Shown: positions 28,324-39,060 of the stretch, in pieces
Layout: every line of letters starts with the position of its first letter
How positions within the stretch are numbered: position 1 is the first letter of the stretch
Position numbers and translations under genes: made by a program
The notes under the pieces: generated by a model
The model's input: the letters and a program-made list of their open reading frames with translations, nothing else
Databases searched by the model: none
Told to the model about the DNA's origin: nothing
From: Azospirillum halopraeferens DSM 3675
GTDB lineage: Bacteria > Pseudomonadota > Alphaproteobacteria > Azospirillales > Azospirillaceae
Length of the DNA: 50,706 nucleotides
Direction: 5' to 3'
NCBI RefSeq assembly: GCF_000429625.1
Contig: NZ_KE386927.1
Location: forward strand, 1 to 50,706

Positions 28324-29730
28324 CTACCCCGCGGCGGCGGGCTCCAGCGCCAGCACCCGGTGGGCCAGGTTGGCGGCCATGGCCGCCTCGTGGGTGACCA
28401 GCAGGACGCCGAGGCGCCGCTCGCCCGCCAGCTCGTGCAGCAGGTCCGCCACCTCCCGCTGGGTGATGGGGTCGAGGCGGGAGGTCGGCTCGTCGGCGAA
28501 CAGGAAGGCGGGGTTCAGCGCCAGCACGCGGGCCAGGGCGAAGCGCTGCAGCTCGCCCCCCGAAAGCTGGCCGGGCCGCCGGTCGAGCAGGCCGGGGCCG
28601 AGCCGGAAACGCCGCATCAGCCCCTCGAACACCTCCCACGCCACCCCGTGCCGCCGGCCCACGTCGGCCAGCGCCCGGCGCAGCGTCCGCTGCGGCGCGA
28701 AGGCGCCGGGCGGGTCCTGGTAGACCTTCTGGAAGCGCAGCGGCGCCAGCCCGGGGCCGCGGCGCACCTCCCCGGCGTCCGCCGGCACCAGGCCCAGCAG
28801 GATGTTGCCCAGGGTGGACTTGCCGGAGCCGCTGGGCCCCAGCACCGCCACCACTTCACCGGCCCGCACCTCCACGTCCACCCCGTCCAGCACCGTGCGG
28901 CCGCCGAAGGTCTTGGCGATGCCGGCGCCGCGGATGACGGGGTCGCCCGGCACCGGACGGTCGCGGCCCGGCCACGCGACGGGTTCGGCGGCCAGCAGGC
29001 GGCGGGTGTAGTCGTGGCGCGGCCGCGCCAGCACCTCGGCGGCCGGCCCGTATTCCACCAGCCGCCCGTCCAGCATCACACCGACCTCGCCGCCCAGCAC
29101 GCGGGCCACCGTCACGTCGTGGGTGATGGTGATCAGGCTGCGGCCGCGGTCGGCCTCGCCGCGCAGGCCGGCCGCCACGCCGTCGCGCAGGGCGGCGTCC
29201 AGGCCCTTGGTTGGCTCGTCGGCCAGCAGCAGGTCGGCGTCCGCGGCGCGCGCGATGGCCAGCGCCACCCGCTGGCACATGCCGCCGGACAACTGGAAGG
29301 GATAGCGGTGCACCGCGTCCGCCAGCCCCAGCCCGGCCAGCCGCGCCCGCCCCTCGGCCCGGGAATCCCCGGCGGGACGGCCGCGGACGTGGCGGTAGAC
29401 CTCCGCCACCTGCCCCAGCACCCGCATGGTGGGGTCGAGCGCCAGCCACGGCTCCTGCGGCAGCAGGGCGATGCGGCGGCCCCACAGGGTCCGGCGCTCC
29501 GCCTCCGGCAGGCCCGGCAGGTCGCGCCCGTCCAGCGCGATACGGCCGGACGCCGCCAGCTCCGCCGGCAGGGTGCCCATGATCGCCTGCACCACCAGGG
29601 ACTTGCCCGATCCGCTCTCGCCCAGCAGCGTCAGGGGCACGCCGGGGCGGACGGCGAAGGACACGTCGTGGACCAGCACGCCGTCGCGCGATGCGACGCG
29701 CAGCCGGTCGACCTCGAGATGCGCGCTCAT
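28324..29730 (-). CDS. Fused double ATPase of a peptide/nickel-type ABC importer
   Basis: A 468-aa fusion of two ATPases that are usually separate DppD and DppF (NikD/NikE) subunits. The first half has Walker A GESGSGKSL, signature LSGGMCQRVALAIAR and Walker B LLLADEPTKGLD. The second has GPSGSGKST, LSGGELQRFALARVL and FLFADEPTSRLD, plus a switch His in LVTHEAAMAAN. The linker around residue 235 (EPVAWPGRDRPVPGDP) joins them. The start overlaps the upstream permease stop. It is the last gene of the operon preceded by a Zur box at 33020. Confidence 0.92.
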   Translation of the reverse strand: MSAHLEVDRLRVASRDGVLVHDVSFAVRPGVPLTLLGESGSGKSLVVQAIMGTLPAELAASGRIALDGRDLPGLPEAERRTLWGRRIALLPQEPWLALDPTMRVLGQVAEVYRHVRGRPAGDSRAEGRARLAGLGLADAVHRYPFQLSGGMCQRVALAIARAADADLLLADEPTKGLDAALRDGVAAGLRGEADRGRSLITITHDVTVARVLGGEVGVMLDGRLVEYGPAAEVLARPRHDYTRRLLAAEPVAWPGRDRPVPGDPVIRGAGIAKTFGGRTVLDGVDVEVRAGEVVAVLGPSGSGKSTLGNILLGLVPADAGEVRRGPGLAPLRFQKVYQDPPGAFAPQRTLRRALADVGRRHGVAWEVFEGLMRRFRLGPGLLDRRPGQLSGGELQRFALARVLALNPAFLFADEPTSRLDPITQREVADLLHELAGERRLGVLLVTHEAAMAANLAHRVLALEPAAAG

Positions 29731-30548
29731 GGACGCTCCGCTCCGGCCAGAAGGTGGAATCCGAGGACGGTCAGCAGGATCATCACCGCCGGCGACAGCA
29801 CGTGCGCCGGCGCCTCGGCGTAATAGGGCAGCAGCTCCGTCACCATGCTGCCCCATTCCGCGGTGGGCGGGTGCAGGCCGATGCTGATGAAGCTGAGGGT
29901 GGAGATGGCCAGCACCGCCGTCCCCATGCCGAACGCCATCAGCGTGCCCAGCACCGGCGCCAGCTCGGGCAGCAGCAGGTGGCGGGCGATGTACGGCGGC
30001 CCGAAGCCCAGCAGCCGGGCGGCCTCCACGTGGGAGCGCGCCAGCACGCTGCGGGCGGTGGCCCGGGTCACCCGGAAATACTCCACCCACTGGGCCAGGG
30101 CGAGGCCGAGGTACAGCGGCAGGAACTCCCCCGGCGCGAAGGCGGCGAACAGCAGCACCAGCAGCAGCCCCGGCAGGGCCAGCACCATGTCGGCCAGGGC
30201 GCCGGCCGCCCGGTCGGTCCAGCCGCCGCGCCAGGCGGCCAGCAGGCCCAGCGCCACCCCCGGCACCGCCGCCCCGGCCACGGTCAGCGCCGCCAGGGCC
30301 AGCGACAGGCCGGTGGCGTGGGCCAGGCGGGCCAGCAGGCTGCGCCCGTAATGATCGGTGCCCAGCCAGTAATCCCCGAACATGGGGGCAAGGGCGTTGC
30401 CCAGGTCCTGCCGCGCCGGGTCGGCGGTGATGAGCAGCGGCCCCAGCGTCCCGAAGGCGATCAGGGCGGCGACGATCACGGCGCCGGCGCCGCGGCGCCC
30501 GAAACGGGCGCGGGGCGGCGGGGCGGCGGCAAGGGTCACGGCCGTCAT
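29727..30548 (-). CDS. Peptide/nickel-type ABC permease (DppC/NikC)
   Basis: A 273-aa inner-membrane permease. After the first membrane segment it has the family motif HYGRSLLARLAHATGLSLAL, and the EAA loop is EAARLLGFGPPYIARHLLLPEL. WGSMVTELLPYY near the C-terminus is typical of the DppC half. Start and stop overlap neighbouring genes by four bases each, so the four genes form one coupled message. Confidence 0.92.
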   Translation of the reverse strand: MTAVTLAAAPPPRARFGRRGAGAVIVAALIAFGTLGPLLITADPARQDLGNALAPMFGDYWLGTDHYGRSLLARLAHATGLSLALAALTVAGAAVPGVALGLLAAWRGGWTDRAAGALADMVLALPGLLLVLLFAAFAPGEFLPLYLGLALAQWVEYFRVTRATARSVLARSHVEAARLLGFGPPYIARHLLLPELAPVLGTLMAFGMGTAVLAISTLSFISIGLHPPTAEWGSMVTELLPYYAEAPAHVLSPAVMILLTVLGFHLLAGAERP

Positions 30549-31489
30549 CGCGCCACCTGCCGCGGGTCGAGGGCGGCGCACAGCAGGTCCACCACCGCGT
30601 TCACCAGCACGAAGGTCAGCCCCATGGCCAGCGCCGTGCCCTGGACCATCGGCACGTCGCGCGCGATGATCGCGTGGACCAGCGCGTGGCCGATGCCGGG
30701 ATAGGCGAACAGGCTCTCCACCACCACCATCCCCTCCACCAGATAGACGAGTTGCAGGCCCAGCACCGCCACCACGGGGATGGCGGCGTTGCGCACCCCG
30801 TGGCGCAGCACCACCAGCCGCTCCGGCAGCCCCTTGGTGCGGGCGAAGGCGACGTAGGGGGCGGCCAGGACCGCCGCCGTGGCGTCGCGGGTCACCCGGC
30901 TGGACAGGGCGGCGAGGCCGAAGGCCAGCGTCAGCCCCGGCAGCAGCAGGTCGCGCCAGCCGCCGAACCCCGCCGCCGGCAGCCAGCCGAGCCAGACGGC
31001 GAAGACGATGATCAGCACCAGCCCGGTGACGAAGACCGGCAGGGCGCGCAGCAGCACCGCCGCGGCCAGCGCCAGGTGATCGGGCAGCCGTCCGGCCCGC
31101 ATCCCCGCCAGGAGCCCGGCCGGCAGCCCCAGCGCCATGGACAGGGCCAGGGCCGCGCCGGCCAGCCAGAGGGAGGCGCCGAGCTGGATCTCCAGCTCCT
31201 CCGCCACCGGCGCGCCGGTGACCAGGGAGCGGCCGAGGTCGAACGTGGCGAGCCGCCCCACCCACTCCGCCAGTTGCACCGGCATCGGCCGGTCGAGCCC
31301 CAGCTCGGCCCGCACCCGCTCCGCCGCCTCGGCGGTCATCAGGTCGGGGCCGTAGCGCGAGGCGGCGATGCGCATCGCCGGGTCTCCCGGCAGGGCGTGC
31401 ATCAGGGCGAAGCTGACCAGCCCCACCAGCAGGGCGACGGTCAGCGCCTGGACGGCGCGGCCGGCCAGGGGGCGCAGGATCCCCGCCAT
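30545..31489 (-). CDS. Peptide/nickel-type ABC permease (DppB/NikB)
   Basis: A 314-aa permease of the DppB half: VGLVSFALMHALPGDPAMR at the start and LGLDRPMPVQLAEWVGRLATFDLGRS are characteristic. The EAA loop is ARTKGLPERLVVLRHGVRNA. YPGIGHALVHAIIARDVPMVQG near the end is also typical. It follows the binding-protein gene by two bases and overlaps the DppC-type gene. Confidence 0.93.
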   Translation of the reverse strand: MAGILRPLAGRAVQALTVALLVGLVSFALMHALPGDPAMRIAASRYGPDLMTAEAAERVRAELGLDRPMPVQLAEWVGRLATFDLGRSLVTGAPVAEELEIQLGASLWLAGAALALSMALGLPAGLLAGMRAGRLPDHLALAAAVLLRALPVFVTGLVLIIVFAVWLGWLPAAGFGGWRDLLLPGLTLAFGLAALSSRVTRDATAAVLAAPYVAFARTKGLPERLVVLRHGVRNAAIPVVAVLGLQLVYLVEGMVVVESLFAYPGIGHALVHAIIARDVPMVQGTALAMGLTFVLVNAVVDLLCAALDPRQVAR

Positions 31490-31491
31490 GG

Positions 31492-33006
31492 TCAGCGCAC
31501 CGGCTTCAGGGTGGCCAGCCCGTAGCTGATCTCGAACGGGTCGACGGTGACGGGGCCCAGGCGCTCGTTCGCCGCGACCATCAGGTCGAACCAGGCCACG
31601 GGGATCACCGGCAGCGCGTCCTGCAGGATGGTCATGGCGCGCCGGCGCAGGGCCGCCGCCTCTGCGTCGTCGACGCCGGCACCCAGGGTGGCGAGGATGT
31701 CCGTCAGCTCCGGGCTCGACCAGTTCATGGCGCCCCAGTCGCCGCCCTCGGGCCCGTAGTCCTCCATCAGCGTGCCCAGAGGGTCGGGCACCAGGGAGAA
31801 GTTGCGGGCGACCAGCCCCAGGTGCAGCGAGCCGTCCCGGTGCCCGGCGGGAATGTCGGAGCTGTTGGCGACCGACACCGTCAGGTCGATCCCGACGGCG
31901 CGGAACTGGGCCTGCAGCACGGTGGCGATGGCCGGCAGTTCCGGCCAGTTGCTGTAGGTGCGCACCTGCACCCGGAAGGGCCGGCCGTCCTGTTCCAGGA
32001 TGCCGTCGGCGCCCGGCCGCCAGCCCGCCTCGGCCAGCAGGCGTTTCGCCTCCTCCGGGTCGTGGCGCAGCGGCGTCAGGTCGGCGACGTGCCAGGCCGC
32101 CTGCCCCGGCGACATGAGTTGGCCGGCGGCGCTGCCGGGGCTGCGCAGGATGGCCGCGGCGATGCCGGCGCGGTCGATGGCGAGGCTGAGCGCGCGCCGT
32201 TCCCGCACGTCGTCGAAGAACGGCGCGCCGGCGTTCACCTTCAGCAGACGGGTGCGCGGCACCGGCACCGCGTGCACCGCGACCCGCGGGTTGCGGCGCA
32301 GCCGGTCGACGGTGACGGGCAGCAGGCCGAACGCCAGGTCGGCCTCGCCGCTCTCGGCCATCAGCGCCCGCGTTTCACCCTGCGGCACCGCCAGGTACGA
32401 GGCGCGGGCGACCGCCGGGGCCGGCCCCCACCAGCCGTCGAAGCGCTCCACCTCCAGGCGCAGGGGCGGGGTCAGCGAGGACACCCGGAACGGCCCGGTG
32501 CCGATCACCGCGTTCACCCGACCCTCCGCGTCGTAGGCGGCGGGGGCCAGCACCATGGCCGTGTGGTTGGCCAGGAAGGCCGGCAACGGCGCGAAGGGCG
32601 TGCGGGTGCGGATCACCACGTCATCGCCGTCCGCGGCGATCGATTCCAGCGGTGCTCGGCCCAGCACGCCGGCCGCCCGCGACCGCTCCAGCGCTGCCGC
32701 CACGGCTCCGGCCGTCACCGCGGTGCCATCGTGGAAGCGCGCCTCCGGCCGCAGGGCGAAGCGCCACGTCAGCCGGTCGTCCGATTGCGACCACCGTTGC
32801 GCCAGCGCCGGGACGAGGTGCCCGGCCGTGTCCACCGTCACCAGGGTCTCGGCCACCCCCATGCGGCCGAAGATGTAGCCGGCGCGGGCCGGATCGACGC
32901 CGGTGATCTCCCACGGCGCCACCACCCGCACCGGGCGGCCGCCGTCCGCCGCACCGGCCGGTGCGGCGGCAAGGAGCAACAGGCACAAGGCCATCAGGAA
33001 CCGCAT
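31492..33006 (-). CDS. Family 5 solute-binding protein, Zur-linked (NikA/OppA-like)
   Basis: A 504-aa periplasmic binding protein with a signal peptide (MRFLMALCLLLLAAAPAGAA). Family 5 motifs are AQRWSQSDDRLTWRFALRP, ARFHDGTAVTAGAVAAALER, GTGPFRVSS and RRALSLAIDRAGIA. Relatives bind peptides, nickel or metal-opine chelates. The Zur box directly upstream (14 bases before the ATG) argues for a zinc-containing ligand, probably a zinc chelate; the ligand itself is inferred. No metallophore synthesis genes are in the window. First gene of a four-gene coupled operon. Confidence 0.9.
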   Translation of the reverse strand: MRFLMALCLLLLAAAPAGAADGGRPVRVVAPWEITGVDPARAGYIFGRMGVAETLVTVDTAGHLVPALAQRWSQSDDRLTWRFALRPEARFHDGTAVTAGAVAAALERSRAAGVLGRAPLESIAADGDDVVIRTRTPFAPLPAFLANHTAMVLAPAAYDAEGRVNAVIGTGPFRVSSLTPPLRLEVERFDGWWGPAPAVARASYLAVPQGETRALMAESGEADLAFGLLPVTVDRLRRNPRVAVHAVPVPRTRLLKVNAGAPFFDDVRERRALSLAIDRAGIAAAILRSPGSAAGQLMSPGQAAWHVADLTPLRHDPEEAKRLLAEAGWRPGADGILEQDGRPFRVQVRTYSNWPELPAIATVLQAQFRAVGIDLTVSVANSSDIPAGHRDGSLHLGLVARNFSLVPDPLGTLMEDYGPEGGDWGAMNWSSPELTDILATLGAGVDDAEAAALRRRAMTILQDALPVIPVAWFDLMVAANERLGPVTVDPFEISYGLATLKPVR

Positions 33007-33019
33007 CTCACCCTCGTTC

Positions 33020-33037
33020 GTAATGTTATATCGTTAC
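33020..33037. promoter_or_regulatory. Second Zur box, upstream of the metal-chelate importer
   Basis: GTAATGTTATATCGTTAC shares 16 of 18 positions with the Zur box at 24347 and keeps the GTAA...TTAC arms. It ends 14 bases before the start codon of the binding protein and lies between that operon and the divergent PagL-like gene. Confidence 0.8.
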
Positions 33038-33108
33038 GTCTTTGGGCGGATCTCTGCCACGCCGCGGCGGCGGGTGCAAGGGCCAAGCGGACCGCGGGGC
33101 ATAGGCCC

Positions 33109-33170
33109 TCCGTCCGGTTGGCAGGGCGGCTCCACGCCCCGACCTGTGACGGAGCCCCCAACCGGACGGA
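33109..33170 (+). promoter_or_regulatory. Long leader hairpin before the PagL-like gene
   Basis: TCCGTCCGGTTGG (33109-33121) pairs perfectly with CCAACCGGACGGA (33158-33170). Inside, GGCTCC (33128-33133) pairs with GGAGCC (33151-33156). The lower stem runs to the edge of the GGAAGG ribosome binding site (33168-33173) ahead of the ATG at 33184, so it could limit translation. It could also be a protein-binding DNA palindrome. Confidence 0.5.
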
Positions 33171-33183
33171 AGGACCGACCGCC

Positions 33184-33762
33184 ATGATCGACGCCCGCGC
33201 CGCGCTGCTTGCGCTGCTGCTGGTCTGCGCCGCCGGCCCGGCGGCCGCGCGCGACGCCGCCCTGCCGCCCAACGCCCTGACCCTGTTCGGCGCGCGCATG
33301 ACCGACAACACCTTCGACGAGGTGCTGACCGGCCGGAACATCGGCTGGATCGACGCCACCCTGGTGGGCATTGCCGGCTCGCACCGCCTGTACGACATCG
33401 GCGGCGCCCGCCTGGAGGCGGAGGCGCAGGTGGTACGCCATTTCGGCGACCAGACCCATTGGGAGTTCAACGCCCTGGTCACCGGCCGCTGGCACCGTTT
33501 CCCGTGGAGCGACACCCTGCACACCAGCGTCGCCTGGGGCATCGGCCCGTCCTACGCTACGCAGAAGCCCGCCGCCGAACTGGCCCGCAGCGGCACCACG
33601 GAACGGCTGCTGGTCTATTGGATGGCGGAACTGGAGGTCGGTCCGGCCGACCAAGACTGGAGCGTCCTGGCCCGCCTGCACCACCGCTCCACCGGCTTCG
33701 ACCTGCTGGGCGACGGCGGCGGCTCCAACTGGGTCACGGCGGGGCTGCGCTGGCGCTTCTGA
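33184..33762 (+). CDS. PagL-like lipid A 3-O-deacylase (outer-membrane barrel)
   Basis: A 192-aa exported protein. Signal peptide: LLALLLVCAAGPAAA then RDA. The mature part alternates as beta-strands and ends in Phe (LRWRF), as in outer-membrane barrels. The late motif LHHRSTGFDLLGDGGGSNWV matches the PagL catalytic His-x-Ser region and following Gly/Asn-rich stretch. It should remove the 3-O acyl chain of lipid A, altering outer-membrane properties. It stands alone downstream of the long hairpin and divergent from the Zur-linked importer. Confidence 0.8.
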   Translation: MIDARAALLALLLVCAAGPAAARDAALPPNALTLFGARMTDNTFDEVLTGRNIGWIDATLVGIAGSHRLYDIGGARLEAEAQVVRHFGDQTHWEFNALVTGRWHRFPWSDTLHTSVAWGIGPSYATQKPAAELARSGTTERLLVYWMAELEVGPADQDWSVLARLHHRSTGFDLLGDGGGSNWVTAGLRWRF

Positions 33763-33812
33763 GGCGGCGGGCGGGAGAGTGGTCGCTTCGGGCCCTGCGC
33801 TGCCGGTCCGCT

Positions 33813-35732
<1,920 letters not shown>

Positions 35733-35741
35733 GACCCACAC

Positions 35742-35796
35742 TCACGAGTTTTCGTCAATCCACTGACGATCTTTCGTCATTGACGATTTTTCGTCA
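35742..35796. promoter_or_regulatory. Three tandem upstream activator sites
   Basis: Three copies of a 16-bp palindrome TGACGA-N4-TCGTCA lie at 35742-35757 (first arm TCACGA, one mismatch), 35764-35779 and 35781-35796 (both with perfect arms). They are 45 to 100 bp upstream of the sigma-54 promoter and adjacent to the activator gene, the usual place for enhancer-binding protein sites; they may also autoregulate it. Confidence 0.85.
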
Positions 35797-35840
35797 ATGG
35801 AAGATCGGCCGGGACGCCCGGAAATCCGCCACCGCGGCGC

Positions 35841-35856
35841 TGGCATGCCTCTTGCT
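35841..35856 (+). promoter_or_regulatory. sigma-54 (-24/-12) promoter of the cyanate operon
   Basis: TGGCATGCCTCTTGCT matches the TGGCACG-N4-TTGCW consensus except for one base, with the invariant GG and GC at correct spacing, 60 bases before the binding-protein start. Confidence 0.85.
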
Positions 35857-35915
35857 CCTACCGAGGTATGCCGGACGCGAGCGCCCGCGTCGCCAGTGGA
35901 GAGGGGACAGACAGC

Positions 35916-37274
35916 ATGGCCACGTTTGACGATCCGTTCGATTCCTCGCGCACGCTGACCCGCCGCGGCTGCTCCTGCGGCCGTCACGCGTCACAGGCGG
36001 ACCACGACGCGGCGGCGGCCGGCGAGGAGGCGCGGCTGACCCGCGTGGTGGAAGGGGCGGTCATGCGCGCCCTCTTCCCCAACGACGCGACGCGGCGCGC
36101 CTTCCTGCGCGCGGTCGGCACCTCGACGGCCGCCGCGGCGGTCGCCTCGGTGCTGCCGCTGGGCCTGGTGACGGAAGCCTTCGCCGCCACCGGGCCGCTG
36201 GAGAAGACCGACCTGAAGGTGGGCTTCATCCCCATCACCTGCGCCACGCCGATCATCATGGCCCACCCCATGGGCTTCTACGCCAAGCAGAAGCTGAACG
36301 TGGAGGTGGTGAAGACGGCGGGCTGGGCGGTGATCCGCGACAAGACGCTGAACGCCGAATACGACGCCGCCCACATGCTGTCGCCGATGCCGCTGGCGAT
36401 CACCCTGGGGGCCGGCTCCAATCCCATCCCCTACACCATGCCGGCGGTGGAGAACGTCAACGGCCAGGCCATCACCCTGGCCATGAAGCACAAGGACCGG
36501 CGCGATCCCAAGGACTGGAAGGGCTTCAAGTTCGCCGTCCCGTTCGACTACTCCATGCACAACTACCTGCTGCGCTATTATCTGGCGGAAGCCGGGCTCG
36601 ACCCCGACACCGATGTCCAGATCCGCGCCGTGCCGCCGCCCGAGATGGTCGCCAATCTGCGCGCCGACAACCTCGACGGCTTCCTGGCGCCCGACCCGGT
36701 GAACCAGCGCGCGGTGTACGACGGCGTCGGCTTCATCCACACCCTGTCCAAGGAAATCTGGGACCGTCACCCCTGCTGCGCCTTCGCGGCGTCGGAAAAG
36801 TTCGTGACGGAGATGCCCAACACCTACGCCGCCCTGCTGCGGGCGATCATGGAATCCACCGCCTACGCCACCCGGCCGGAGAACCGCAAGGAGATCGCCG
36901 CCGCCATCGCCCCCGCCAACTACCTGAACCAGCCGGTGACGGTGGTGGAGCAGGTGCTGACCGGCACCTTCGCCGACGGGCTGGGCAACGTGAAGCGGGT
37001 GCCCGACCGCATCGACTTCGACCCGTTCCCGTGGGAGTCCTTCGCGGTGTGGATCCTCACGCAGATGAAGCGCTGGGGCCAGATCAAGGGCGACGTGGAC
37101 TACGCCGGGGTGGCGCGCAAGGTCTTCCTCGCCACCGACGCCGCCCGCCTGATGCAGGAGGCCGGGCTGACCCCGCCGCAGGCCACGAGCAAGAGCTTCT
37201 CCGTCATGGGCAAGCCGTTCGACCCGGCCGACCCGGAGGGCTACATCGCCTCCTTCGCCATCAAGCGCACCTGA
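35916..37274 (+). CDS. cynA: Cyanate/nitrate-type ABC transporter binding protein
   Basis: A 452-aa periplasmic binding protein of the CmpA/NrtA/CynA family. The start at 35916 gives an N-terminal extension with a Cys pair (RRGCSCGRHASQ), then a Tat signal (TRRAFLRAVGTSTAAAAVAS) before the mature LKVGFIPITCATPIIMAHPM. GWAVIRDKTLNAEYDAAHML and LRADNLDGFLAPDPVNQRAV are typical of the family. Relatives bind nitrate, bicarbonate or cyanate. Cyanase three genes downstream makes cyanate the best guess. Confidence 0.87.
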   Translation: MATFDDPFDSSRTLTRRGCSCGRHASQADHDAAAAGEEARLTRVVEGAVMRALFPNDATRRAFLRAVGTSTAAAAVASVLPLGLVTEAFAATGPLEKTDLKVGFIPITCATPIIMAHPMGFYAKQKLNVEVVKTAGWAVIRDKTLNAEYDAAHMLSPMPLAITLGAGSNPIPYTMPAVENVNGQAITLAMKHKDRRDPKDWKGFKFAVPFDYSMHNYLLRYYLAEAGLDPDTDVQIRAVPPPEMVANLRADNLDGFLAPDPVNQRAVYDGVGFIHTLSKEIWDRHPCCAFAASEKFVTEMPNTYAALLRAIMESTAYATRPENRKEIAAAIAPANYLNQPVTVVEQVLTGTFADGLGNVKRVPDRIDFDPFPWESFAVWILTQMKRWGQIKGDVDYAGVARKVFLATDAARLMQEAGLTPPQATSKSFSVMGKPFDPADPEGYIASFAIKRT

Positions 37275-37289
37275 CGGGAGGGAGTGATC

Positions 37290-38129
37290 ATGACCGGTTC
37301 CCTCACCCTGCGCGCCGGGCTTCTCTCGTGCATCCTGCTGACCGCCTTCCTGGTGGTCTGGCACCTGGCGACCCGCGGCGCCGGGGTCGCCGTCGAGATG
37401 GACCCGGAATACGCCGCGCTGATGGGCGCCACCGCCACCCAGGGCGTCTCGGCCATGCCGGGCCCGCTGGAGGTCGGCGCCACCCTGTGGCGGCACCTGC
37501 GCGACCCCTTCTACGTCAACGGCACCAACGACATGGGGGTGGGCATCCAGATCGCCTACTCGATCGCCCGGGTCGGCATCGGCTATCTGCTGGCGGTGGC
37601 GGTGGCGGTGCCCGTCGGCTTCCTCATCGGCATGTCGCCGCTGATGTCGCGGGCACTGGACCCCTTCATCCAGGTGATGAAGCCCATCTCGCCGCTCGCC
37701 TGGATGCCGCTCGCCCTCTACACCATCAAGGACAGCGGGCTGTCGGCCATCTTCGTCATCTTCATCTGCTCCCTGTGGCCGATGCTGGTGAACACCGCCT
37801 TCGGCGTGGCGAGCGTGCGCAAGGAGTGGCTGAACGTAGCCCGCACGCTGGAGGTCGGGCCGCTGCGCCGCGCCTTCCTGGTGATCCTGCCGGCCGCGGC
37901 CCCCACCATCCTCACGGGCATGCGCATTTCCATCGGCATCGCATGGCTGGTGATCGTCGCCGCCGAGATGCTCGTGGGCGGCACCGGCATCGGCTACTTC
38001 GTGTGGAACGAGTGGAACAACCTGTCCATCACCAACGTGATCACCGCGATCCTGGTGATCGGCGTGATCGGGATGATCCTCGACCAGATGCTGGCGCGCC
38101 TTGCCCGCCTCGTGACCTTCCCGGAGTGA
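37290..38129 (+). CDS. cynB: Cyanate-type ABC transporter permease
   Basis: A 279-aa inner-membrane permease of the NrtB/SsuC/TauC family. The EAA-type loop is WLNVARTLEVGPLRRAFLVI and the end reads VIGVIGMILDQMLARLARLV. FLIGMSPLMSRALDPFIQVM and PLAWMPLALYTIKDSG are characteristic. It starts 15 bases after cynA and is followed after four bases by the ATPase. Confidence 0.9.
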   Translation: MTGSLTLRAGLLSCILLTAFLVVWHLATRGAGVAVEMDPEYAALMGATATQGVSAMPGPLEVGATLWRHLRDPFYVNGTNDMGVGIQIAYSIARVGIGYLLAVAVAVPVGFLIGMSPLMSRALDPFIQVMKPISPLAWMPLALYTIKDSGLSAIFVIFICSLWPMLVNTAFGVASVRKEWLNVARTLEVGPLRRAFLVILPAAAPTILTGMRISIGIAWLVIVAAEMLVGGTGIGYFVWNEWNNLSITNVITAILVIGVIGMILDQMLARLARLVTFPE

Positions 38130-38133
38130 CCCG

Positions 38134-39060
38134 ATGACCACACCACGCTTCATCTCCATGGAAGGCATCGCGCGGCGCTACCCGGCGCCGGGCGGCGGCC
38201 GGACCACCATCTTCGAGGACCTCTGGCTGCCGGTGCAGCGCGGTGAGTTCGTCTGCGTCATCGGCCATTCCGGCTGCGGCAAGACCACGGTGCTGAACAT
38301 CCTCGCCGGCCTCGACAGCCCCAGCGAGGGCACGGTGATCGTCGACGGGCAGGCCATCTCCGGGCCCAGCCTGGACCGCGCCGTCATCTTCCAGGGCCAC
38401 GCCCTGCTGCCGTGGCGCAGCGTGCTGGGCAACGTCACCTTCGCCGTGCGCTCGCGCTGGCCGGACAAGCCGCGCGAGTGGGTGGAGGCGCAGGCCCGCC
38501 GCTTCATCGCCCTGGTCGGCCTGGCCGGGGCCGAGCGCAAGCGCCCGGCGGAGCTGTCGGGCGGTATGAAGCAGCGCGTCGGCATCGCCCGCGCCCTGTC
38601 CATCGAGCCCAAGATCCTGCTGATGGACGAGCCGTTCTCGGCCCTGGACGCGCTGACCCGCGGCACCCTGCAGGACGAGGTGCGGCGCATCTGCCTGGAC
38701 ACCGGCCAGACCACCTTCATGATCACCCACGACGTGGACGAGGCCATGTACCTGGCCGACCGCATCGTGCTGATGACCAACGGCCCCGGCGCCTGCATCG
38801 CCGAGATCGTCGAGAACCCGCTGCCGCGCGAGCGCGACCGCACCGACCTGCACCGCCACCCCCACTACTACACCCTGCGCAACCACCTGCTGGACTTCCT
38901 GGTGACGCGCAGCCGCACCTTCCGCGACTCCCCCCCGCCCGGCTACGACCGGCGCCACCCGCCCGTCGTCCGCCCCGGCGCCGCACCGCAGCCGGTGCCG
39001 GTGCCCGAGACCGGCGACACCCTCCCCCTCGCCCAGTTTGCCAACCGGAGACATCCATGA
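38134..39060 (+). CDS. cynD: Cyanate-type ABC transporter ATPase
   Basis: A 308-aa ATPase of the NrtD/CynD family: Walker A GHSGCGKTT, signature LSGGMKQRVGIARAL, Walker B ILLMDEPFSALDALTR, switch His in MITHDVDEAMYL. The C-terminal 60 residues (HRHPHYYTLRNHLLDFLVTR) match the NrtD tail; the last 40 are proline-rich. The stop overlaps the cyanase start as ATGA. Confidence 0.92.
   Translation: MTTPRFISMEGIARRYPAPGGGRTTIFEDLWLPVQRGEFVCVIGHSGCGKTTVLNILAGLDSPSEGTVIVDGQAISGPSLDRAVIFQGHALLPWRSVLGNVTFAVRSRWPDKPREWVEAQARRFIALVGLAGAERKRPAELSGGMKQRVGIARALSIEPKILLMDEPFSALDALTRGTLQDEVRRICLDTGQTTFMITHDVDEAMYLADRIVLMTNGPGACIAEIVENPLPRERDRTDLHRHPHYYTLRNHLLDFLVTRSRTFRDSPPPGYDRRHPPVVRPGAAPQPVPVPETGDTLPLAQFANRRHP

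Noticed and set aside
35742..35796. Closely spaced repeats that could be mistaken for a small CRISPR-like array
   Set aside because: The units are 16-bp palindromes with 1- to 6-bp gaps, next to a sigma-54 promoter, so they are activator sites.
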